NCBI GenBank assembly: GCA_900316475.1
Contig: ONDA01000008.1
Coordinates: 62,001-126,000 of the forward strand
DNA length: 64,000 bases
DNA from: an uncultured Prevotellaceae bacterium
GTDB taxonomy: Bacteria > Bacteroidota > Bacteroidia > Bacteroidales > Bacteroidaceae
Reading direction: 5' to 3'
Below, piece after piece: positions 58,886 to 64,000 of this stretch. Below the pieces are notes generated by a model that was given only the letters and a program-made list of their open reading frames with translations, made no database searches and was not told where the DNA came from. The translations under genes and the position numbers were made by a program. The first letter of the stretch is position 1. The number at the start of each line of letters is the position of its first letter.

Positions 58886-60223
58886 TTATACGATGCCTTG
58901 AGCCATCATAGCCTTGGCAACCTTCATGAAGCCGGCCACGTTGGCACCCTTCACGTAGTTGATGTAGCCGTCCTTCTCGGTACCGTACTTCACACAGTTC
59001 TCGTGAATGTCGTTCATGATGCGCTTCAGGTAGTTGTCAACCTCCTCGGCCGTCCATGACAGACGCTCAGAGTTCTGCGACATCTCAAGACCCGACACCG
59101 ACACACCACCGGCGTTAGAAGCCTTACCAGGAGAGTAGAGCAGCTTGGCATCCTGGAAAATCTTGATGGCCTCGGGCAGTGAAGGCATGTTGGCACCCTC
59201 GGCAACAGCGATGATACCGTTGTTGACCAGAGCCTGAGCCTCTTCACCGTTGATCTCGTTCTGAGTAGCGCAAGGCAGGGCGATGTCGGCCTTCTCATAC
59301 CAGGGGCGCTTGCCCTCGTGGTACTGGGCTGAGGGATACTCCTCAACATACTCCTTGATACGTCCGCGCTCCACGTTCTTCAGCTCCATGATGTAGTCGA
59401 GCTTGGCGCGGTCGATGCCATCGGGATCGTAGATGTAACCGTCAGAGTCAGACATCGTCATGGGGATAGCTCCCAACTGCAGGCACTTCTCAGCAGCATA
59501 CTGAGCTACGTTACCAGCACCCGAAATCAGTACCTTCTTACCCTTGATATCGATATTGCGGGTAGCCAGCATTGAGCAGAGGAAATAAACCGTGCCATAA
59601 CCTGTAGCCTCAGGACGGATAAGTGAACCGCCGAAGGGGATGCCCTTACCAGTGAGCACGCCCTGGAACTGATGGGTCAGCTTCTTGTACTGTCCGAAGA
59701 GGAAACCAACCTCACGGCCACCGACGCCAATGTCACCAGCGGGAACGTCCTCGTCGGGACCAATGTGACGATACAGCTCGTTCATGAAGGCCTGGCAGAA
59801 ACGCATGACCTCAGCCTCGCTCTTGCCACGGGGAGAGAAATCGGAACCGCCCTTACCGCCACCCATAGGCAGAGTGGTCAGGGAGTTCTTGAAAGTCTGC
59901 TCGAAAGCAAGGAACTTCAAAATACCAAGGTTTACAGACTTGTGATAACGCAGACCGCCTTTGTACGGGCCAATAGCGTTGTTGTGCTGGATGCGGTAGC
60001 CCATGTTGGTCTGGACATTACCCTTGTCATCTACCCAAGTAACACGGAATTCAATCACGCGATCGGGAATGCAAAGACGCTCGATGAGGTTTGCCTTCTC
60101 GAATTCGGGATGCTTGTTGTACTCTTCCTCGATGGTGGGGAGAACCTGAGAAACTGCCTGGATGTACTCCGGCTCATTGGGGAATCTCTTTTTGAGATCT
60201 TCAACAACTTGTGCTGCGTTCAT
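58886..60223 (-). CDS. gdhA: Glutamate dehydrogenase (NADP type)
   Basis: The 445-residue enzyme interconverts 2-oxoglutarate plus ammonium and glutamate. The N-terminal substrate domain has RIQHNNAIGPYKGGLRYH and the catalytic Lys region LPMGGGKGGSDFSPRGKSEA. PAGDIGVGGREVGFLFGQYK and the Rossmann motif VLISGAGNVAQYAAEK follow. Length and start (MNAAQVVEDLKKRFPNEPEY) fit the hexameric class I enzymes. NADP preference is inferred from resemblance to the biosynthetic group. It is transcribed alone between a consensus promoter and a terminator. Confidence 0.96.
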   Translation of the reverse strand: MNAAQVVEDLKKRFPNEPEYIQAVSQVLPTIEEEYNKHPEFEKANLIERLCIPDRVIEFRVTWVDDKGNVQTNMGYRIQHNNAIGPYKGGLRYHKSVNLGILKFLAFEQTFKNSLTTLPMGGGKGGSDFSPRGKSEAEVMRFCQAFMNELYRHIGPDEDVPAGDIGVGGREVGFLFGQYKKLTHQFQGVLTGKGIPFGGSLIRPEATGYGTVYFLCSMLATRNIDIKGKKVLISGAGNVAQYAAEKCLQLGAIPMTMSDSDGYIYDPDGIDRAKLDYIMELKNVERGRIKEYVEEYPSAQYHEGKRPWYEKADIALPCATQNEINGEEAQALVNNGIIAVAEGANMPSLPEAIKIFQDAKLLYSPGKASNAGGVSVSGLEMSQNSERLSWTAEEVDNYLKRIMNDIHENCVKYGTEKDGYINYVKGANVAGFMKVAKAMMAQGIV

Positions 60224-60278
60224 AATCTTTTTCCTTTAGTTTGTTTGTGAATAACTGTTGTTTGTTGATTTCTGCGTG

Positions 60279-60309
60279 CAAAATTACATCAAAAATCTGA
60301 AACTGCAAA
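60279..60309 (-). promoter_or_regulatory. Consensus promoter of gdhA
   Basis: On the minus strand TTTG (60309-60306), a 19-nt spacer and TAATTTTG (60286-60279) match the consensus. The leader is about 50 nt. Confidence 0.85.
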
Positions 60310-60476
60310 CATTTTAATAGATTTTTTAGCAAAAAACTATCTTTTTGTCAACTTTTTGATATAAATCAATATAATAATGATATTATGTACCATTTTTGTT
60401 GTGTACGTCAACAATCTGAAAGGGTGTATAACGAAAAAAGCAGGAATCTCTTTTCAGAAATTCCTGCCACTCAAGA

Positions 60477-60547
60477 GGTGCCTGGCGGATTCGAACCGCC
60501 GTAGACGGTTTTGCAGACCGTTGACTAAGCCACTCATCCAAGGCACC
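60477..60547 (-). tRNA. tRNA-Cys (GCA)
   Basis: The 71-nt gene folds as a normal tRNA. The acceptor pair is GGTGCCT/AGGCACC, the anticodon stem ACGGT/ACCGT encloses the loop CTGCAAA with anticodon GCA, and the T arm is GGCGG-TTCGAAT-CCGCC. The terminal CCA is not encoded. On its 5' side the tract CGGTGCCTTG is repeated at about 60613-60622, so part of the acceptor sequence was duplicated. Confidence 0.96.
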
Positions 60548-60637
60548 GTTTAAGCGAGTGGAGAGCGAAGCTTGCTTCAGCTCTTCCGAACGGAGGTGAC
60601 TCGACGTATGTCAAGGCACCGTTTTCGGATTCGGGTG

Positions 60638-60669
60638 CAAAAGTAATACTTTTATTTTGATTGGCCAAA
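60638..60669 (-). promoter_or_regulatory. Consensus promoter of tRNA-Cys
   Basis: TTTG (60669-60666), a 20-nt spacer and TACTTTTG (60645-60638) on the minus strand fit the consensus. It overlaps the end of the small Cys-rich membrane-protein gene. The leader to the tRNA is about 85 nt. Confidence 0.82.
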
Positions 60670-60831
60670 TATTTCGCATGTTTTTTTGTTGTAACACTGT
60701 TTTTTCAGTGTGCAGCCTTCACATTCGCAGCAAGTCTGGTCTTTTTTCTTCATGAGCTGACGTATGCGCCATGCGGCGTATCCTGCTGTCAAAGCGACAA
60801 TGATGAGGGTAATGGCCGTTTGATGTGTCAT
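60652..60831 (-). CDS. FeoB-associated-type Cys-rich small membrane protein
   Basis: A 59-codon gene runs from ATG 60831 to TAA 60652. It has one N-terminal membrane helix (THQTAITLIIVALTAGYAA), a basic stretch (WRIRQLMKKK) and a cysteine-rich tail, CCECEGCTLKKQCYNKKTC. This matches the small Cys-rich membrane proteins often found with FeoB iron transporters, although no feoB is in the window. The start overlaps the lipid-kinase stop by one base (TAATG), indicating coupling. Metal binding by the cysteines is likely but unproven. Confidence 0.75.
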   Translation of the reverse strand: MTHQTAITLIIVALTAGYAAWRIRQLMKKKDQTCCECEGCTLKKQCYNKKTCEIFGQSK

Positions 60832-61871
60832 TACAAGTTGGAGAGTTTGCGTAACATGAGTTTGTTGATAACCTGTATGCGGTGGCCACGCTTCTCTATG
60901 TCTACGCGTACATTATTTATATTATTAAAAAAGTCGCTGAAGGCATTGAGAAGAGGGTTGGGCTGCGCAACATCCTCGACAATGTTGGGATTGGTGACGA
61001 TTTGTATGCCTAAATGCTCCATACTCACCACAACGTCGGCATCGGTCATGATGGGGTCGCCGTCGTAGTGGATGGCTCCAGGTTCGTTGCGGTGAATGTG
61101 CAGCTGCTTGGTGCGGAATGTCTTTATCTTAGAGTTGTGGGTGATGGTCTTTAGAAACAGGTCTGCCGCAATCTGTGGAGCTTCCAAAGCATTGAACGGC
61201 TCCATGATGATGACGTCCATCTCGCCGTCTTTCATCGTGGCACCGGGGGCGATGTAGGCATTGTTGCCGTATTGCGACGCGTTGGCACAGGCAATGAGGA
61301 ATGCCTTGTAGTGGTGGCTGCCGTTCTCGTCACTCACCTCGTATGTCTCTGGCTTGTATTTCAGTCCCTCTTTCAGCACATTCTCTACGTAGGTGATAGG
61401 ACCGCGCTTGCCTGCCTGTGCAAACTTCAGCGAGATGAAGGCGTCGAAGCCCATGCCACAGGTGCAGAAGAATGGCAGCCCGTTGATGATGCCGTAGTCG
61501 AAGTCCTCAATATGACAATGATTGATGATTTCCAGGCTTTTGCGCATGTCAATAGGCAGACAGAGGTGGCGGGCGAGTCCATTGCCTGAACCGCAGGGGA
61601 TGATGCCCAGTGCTGTCTTACTGTGTACCAGCGAGCGCGCCACCTCATTGACGGTGCCGTCACCACCGACGGCCACGACAATATCCGTATGCTCATTGGC
61701 ACACTGCTTGGCAAGTTCTGCGGCATGACCCGCATATTCGGTATAGAGAATGCGATAGTCAAACCGACCTTTGTCGAGTGTCGACGCTATCAGGTCGGGT
61801 AAGGCATTCTTTGACCGAGTCCCCGAAATAGGGTTTACGATGAAGCAAATACTCCTTATCTTGTCATTCAT
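60831..61871 (-). CDS. Diacylglycerol/sphingosine kinase-family lipid kinase
   Basis: The 346-residue protein has the DAGK catalytic domain: ICFIVNPISGTRSKNALPDL at the start, the nucleotide site VVAVGGDGTVNEVARSL, and GIIPCGSGNGLARHL. The C-terminal beta-rich domain includes YIAPGATMKDGEMDVIIMEP. Relatives phosphorylate diacylglycerol, ceramide or sphingoid bases. It is divergent from serine palmitoyltransferase, the first enzyme of sphingolipid synthesis, which makes a sphingolipid substrate worth testing. It is also plausible as an ordinary diacylglycerol kinase. Confidence 0.88.
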   Translation of the reverse strand: MNDKIRSICFIVNPISGTRSKNALPDLIASTLDKGRFDYRILYTEYAGHAAELAKQCANEHTDIVVAVGGDGTVNEVARSLVHSKTALGIIPCGSGNGLARHLCLPIDMRKSLEIINHCHIEDFDYGIINGLPFFCTCGMGFDAFISLKFAQAGKRGPITYVENVLKEGLKYKPETYEVSDENGSHHYKAFLIACANASQYGNNAYIAPGATMKDGEMDVIIMEPFNALEAPQIAADLFLKTITHNSKIKTFRTKQLHIHRNEPGAIHYDGDPIMTDADVVVSMEHLGIQIVTNPNIVEDVAQPNPLLNAFSDFFNNINNVRVDIEKRGHRIQVINKLMLRKLSNL

Positions 61872-61876
61872 GATTG

Positions 61877-61986
61877 CAAAAATACGAAATTACTCTGAAT
61901 TTTCGCTATTATTCTTATTAATTTTCTCAAAAACAAACATTTATTACCAAAAAAATGCACGGATTCATAAAAAATGTGTAACTTTG
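61877..61986. promoter_or_regulatory. Divergent promoter region, lipid kinase / serine palmitoyltransferase
   Basis: On the minus strand TATTTTTG (61884-61877) lies only 5 bp before the kinase start codon; on the plus strand TAACTTTG (61979-61986) lies 44 bp before spt. Both match the -7 consensus exactly, but clear TTTG -33 boxes are lacking. If the kinase box is used, its mRNA would be nearly leaderless. Confidence 0.6.
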
Positions 61987-62030
61987 CAGCCTGATTGAAA
62001 AAAATATTTAGAAAATATACCAAAATCGGA

Positions 62031-63218
62031 ATGGGACAATTACAAAAAAAGTACGAAAGTTATCGTGAGCCGCAGAAGTTCATGGCTGCTGACGTGTATC
62101 CGTATTTCCGCGCTATTGAAGGAAAGCAGGGCACCGAGGTTGAGATGGGCGGACATAAAGTCCTCATGTTTGGTTCTAATGCCTATACGGGCTTGACAGG
62201 CGACCAGCGCATCATTGATGCTGCCAAGGCTGCTCTCGACAAATATGGCTCAGGCTGTGCCGGTAGTCGTTTCCTCAACGGAACGCTTGACTTGCACATT
62301 CAGTTGGAAAAGGAAATCTCAGAGTTCATCGGCAAGGACGACTGTCTGTGCTTCTCTACGGGTTTCTCTGTTAATCAGGGCGTCCTGGCAATGGTAGTTG
62401 GTAAGGACGACTATATTATCTGCGACGATCGTGACCATGCATCCATAGTTGACGGTCGTCGTCTTTCGTTTGCCAAGCAGCTCCATTACAAGCATAACGA
62501 TATGGAAGACTTGGAGCGCGTGCTCCAGAAGTTGCCCTACGATGCTATCAAGTTAATCGTCGTTGACGGCGTGTTCTCCATGGAGGGCGACCTTGCCAAA
62601 CTGCCCGAAATTGTTGAACTGAAGCACAAGTACAATTGCTCTATCATGGTGGACGAGGCACACGGTATTGGTGTCTTCGGACGTCAGGGTAGGGGCGTGT
62701 GCGACCATTTCGGACTGACCGACGAGGTAGACCTCATTATGGGCACCTTCTCGAAGTCGTTGGCATCGATAGGCGGCTTCATCGCATCCGACTTCGACAC
62801 AATCAACTGGTTGCGCCACACCTGCCGCACCTATATCTTCTCGGCTTCCAACACCCCTGCTGCCACGGCTGCTGCTATGGAGGCTCTTCATATCATCCAG
62901 AAGGAGCCGGAGCGCATCCAGGCACTTTGGGATGTCACGAACTACGCCTTGAAGCGTTTCCGTGAGGAAGGATTCGAGATTGGTGAGACAGAGAGTCCTA
63001 TCATCCCCCTGTATGTACGTGACGTCGAAAAGACATTCTTGGTGACCGCTCTGGCTTTCAAGGCCGGTGTGTTCATCAATCCTGTTATTCCCCCTGCCTG
63101 TGCACCTCAGGACACGCTGGTTCGCTATGCGCTGATGGCCACTCATACCAAGGAGCAAGTTGACCGTTCTGTGGTTGCTTTGAAAAAAATCTTTGTCGAG
63201 CAGGGTATTATCAAATAA
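62031..63218 (+). CDS. spt: Serine palmitoyltransferase
   Basis: The 395-residue PLP enzyme condenses L-serine with palmitoyl-CoA to 3-ketosphinganine, the first step of sphingolipid synthesis, a hallmark of Bacteroidetes. Motifs are KFMAADVYPYFRAIEGKQGT, FGSNAYTGLTGDQR, YGSGCAGSRFLNGTLDLH, IMVDEAHGIGVFGRQGRG and the PLP Lys in IMGTFSKSLASIGGF. Close relatives in the same fold (Kbl, BioF) differ in the N-terminal part. I start at ATG 62031 (MGQLQKKYESYREPQKFM); a TTG-initiated extension from 61995 lies in the promoter leader. Confidence 0.93.
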   Translation: MGQLQKKYESYREPQKFMAADVYPYFRAIEGKQGTEVEMGGHKVLMFGSNAYTGLTGDQRIIDAAKAALDKYGSGCAGSRFLNGTLDLHIQLEKEISEFIGKDDCLCFSTGFSVNQGVLAMVVGKDDYIICDDRDHASIVDGRRLSFAKQLHYKHNDMEDLERVLQKLPYDAIKLIVVDGVFSMEGDLAKLPEIVELKHKYNCSIMVDEAHGIGVFGRQGRGVCDHFGLTDEVDLIMGTFSKSLASIGGFIASDFDTINWLRHTCRTYIFSASNTPAATAAAMEALHIIQKEPERIQALWDVTNYALKRFREEGFEIGETESPIIPLYVRDVEKTFLVTALAFKAGVFINPVIPPACAPQDTLVRYALMATHTKEQVDRSVVALKKIFVEQGIIK

Positions 63219-63232
63219 AAAGTACCGAAAAA

Positions 63233-63264
63233 TTTGGGCGGGTCAAAAATTCTTTGTAATTTTG
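63233..63264 (+). promoter_or_regulatory. Consensus promoter of tRNA-Pro
   Basis: TTTG (63233-63236), a 20-nt spacer and TAATTTTG (63257-63264) fit the consensus, placing the start about 10 nt before the tRNA. Confidence 0.85.
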
Positions 63265-63280
63265 CACCCGCTTTTCATAA

Positions 63281-63353
63281 CGAGGTGTAGCGCAGTTGGT
63301 AGCGTTCCTGGTTTGGGACCAGGCTGTCGCAGGTTCGAGTCCTGTCACCTCGA
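63281..63353 (+). tRNA. tRNA-Pro (TGG)
   Basis: The 73-nt gene has acceptor pair CGAGGTG/CACCTCG, anticodon stem CCTGG/CCAGG around the loop TTTGGGA (anticodon TGG), T arm GCAGG-TTCGAGT-CCTGT, and discriminator A. The C1 start is usual for tRNA-Pro. CCA is not encoded. Confidence 0.95.
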
Positions 63354-63368
63354 CAATACGAAATGCGA

Positions 63369-63399
63369 AAGAGGCTGACTTCTTGAAAGTCAGCCTCTT
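63369..63399 (+). terminator. Terminator after tRNA-Pro
   Basis: AAGAGGCTGACTT (63369-63381) pairs with AAGTCAGCCTCTT (63387-63399), a strong stem placed 16 bases after the tRNA. The T-run on the plus strand is short. Confidence 0.75.
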
Positions 63400-63461
63400 G
63401 TGTTTCGAATGGCACAAGGTATTGTTTTGGTACAAGAGGCTCTTTCATTAGAGTCCCTCTG

Positions 63462-64000
63462 TTATACATTCCTACTCGATGAAAGGCTTGTCTCTCTATA
63501 TTTTTTTGGTGTCATTCCTGTCTCGCGTTTAAAGAAGCTGGTGAAGGCAGGGGAATTGGGGAAGTTCAGGCGTTCGGCAATCTCATAGGTCATCAGGTCA
63601 CTCGTTTTCAGCAGTACTCGGGCTCTGAGGACGACGGCGCTGTTTATCCAGTACATCACGCTGTGACCACTGGCCTTACTGATGACAGACGAAAGATGAT
63701 GTGGACTGACCCGCAATTGTGAGGCATAGAAGGGAATGTTGCGCTCGCGTTCGCAATGCTGGCTCACCATTATCTTGAATTGGCTGAAAAGTTGTTGGCT
63801 GCGTGGCAGAGCATCAGCCTTGTCGGCTGTTTCTGCGGCATGTTTTATATATTGTGCATTGCTGATCATGGCCTCTGTCAATTGTTTCACAGTGTCATGA
63901 CGGTAAGGCTGCTGGCTGGCGATGTCCCAAAGAAGATACATCATACGAAGAAACTGCTCAGCATCCTTAGGTGGACAAACCATAACAATGCTTTCTGAAA
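63462..64000 (-). CDS. AraC-family transcriptional regulator (partial, cut by window end)
   Basis: The frame is open to the window edge, so the N-terminus lies outside; about 179 codons are present. The C-terminal AraC domain (about the last 100 residues) has IPFYASQLRVSPHHLSSVIS, a second helix-turn-helix TYEIAERLNFPNSPAFTSFF and the end KRETGMTPKKYRE. Upstream residues (about EQFLRMMYLLWDIA on) belong to a sensor part I cannot classify. The full protein is probably near 290 residues. An internal ATG at 63983 need not be the start. Targets are unknown. Confidence 0.85.
   Translation of the reverse strand, partial: SESIVMVCPPKDAEQFLRMMYLLWDIASQQPYRHDTVKQLTEAMISNAQYIKHAAETADKADALPRSQQLFSQFKIMVSQHCERERNIPFYASQLRVSPHHLSSVISKASGHSVMYWINSAVVLRARVLLKTSDLMTYEIAERLNFPNSPAFTSFFKRETGMTPKKYRETSLSSSRNV

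Overview
This window is chromosomal DNA from a member of the Bacteroidales, most likely Prevotella in the broad sense. Three things support this. Promoters follow the Bacteroidetes sigma pattern of TTTG, a spacer of about 20 nt, then TAnnTTTG, and I find many close or perfect examples. The gene set is typical of the group: serine palmitoyltransferase, DUF4296, DUF3256 and DUF4249 proteins, a Nudix-type AraR, class III fructose-bisphosphatase, an S16 with a long Ala/Lys-rich tail, and smalltalk peptides. tRNA genes lack an encoded CCA.

Layout. 1-3.6 kb (+): end of rpsP, then pheT and a yebC-family gene. 3.6-4.6 kb: a repeat-rich spacer with a smalltalk peptide gene. 4.6-12 kb (-): an L-arabinose operon with a lipoprotein mutarotase, two sugar transporters, the Nudix regulator, ribulose-phosphate epimerase and arabinose isomerase. 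12-14 kb (-): rpsA. 14.2-19.6 kb (+): ileS, a DksA/TraR-like gene, lspA and a DUF4296 lipoprotein, tightly packed. 19.6-22.8 kb (+): nucleoside permease, DUF151 nuclease, rsmE, DUF3256. 22.9-35.4 kb (-): thirteen close or overlapping genes for histidine synthesis, lysine synthesis, FtsE, two glycosyltransferases, fbp, prfA and pyrF. 35.7-38.8 kb (+): AraC-type regulator, M49 dipeptidyl peptidase, AlkD-like protein.

39.5-46.3 kb (-) is an accessory island, visibly richer in A+T over much of its length. It holds a phage-type BRO antirepressor, three unrecognised proteins (two sharing a C-terminal domain), a fragment resembling MvaI/BcnI endonucleases, a polyvalent-type kinase, an LPD28-like protein, a frameshifted HsdR-N-like nuclease and a truncated cytosine-5 methyltransferase. 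Copies of one repeat family, related to the smalltalk unit, lie on both sides of it (38.9-39.1 and 46.7-47.2 kb). I read it as a decaying restriction-modification and phage-gene hot spot.

47.4-52.2 kb holds the late cobalamin (nucleotide-loop) genes cobQ-cbiB (+) facing cobS-cobT-cobU (-). A 29-residue membrane peptide gene overlaps the start of cobU. 52.3-56 kb (+): Dabb protein, TonB-dependent receptor, DUF4249 lipoprotein and a deleted ompA remnant. 56-60.2 kb (-): sodium-solute symporter, porin O/P-like protein, gdhA. 60.4-64 kb: tRNA-Cys, a small Cys-rich membrane protein, a diacylglycerol-kinase-like lipid kinase divergent from serine palmitoyltransferase, tRNA-Pro, and an AraC-family gene cut by the window edge.

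Most of the window is ordinary housekeeping. The most unusual signals are the smalltalk/palindrome repeat family around the island, the broken defence genes inside it, the 52-bp perfect A+T palindrome, the cobU-coupled micropeptide, a possible small RNA at 22.8-22.9 kb, and similar short repeats lying in frame inside ileS and cobT.
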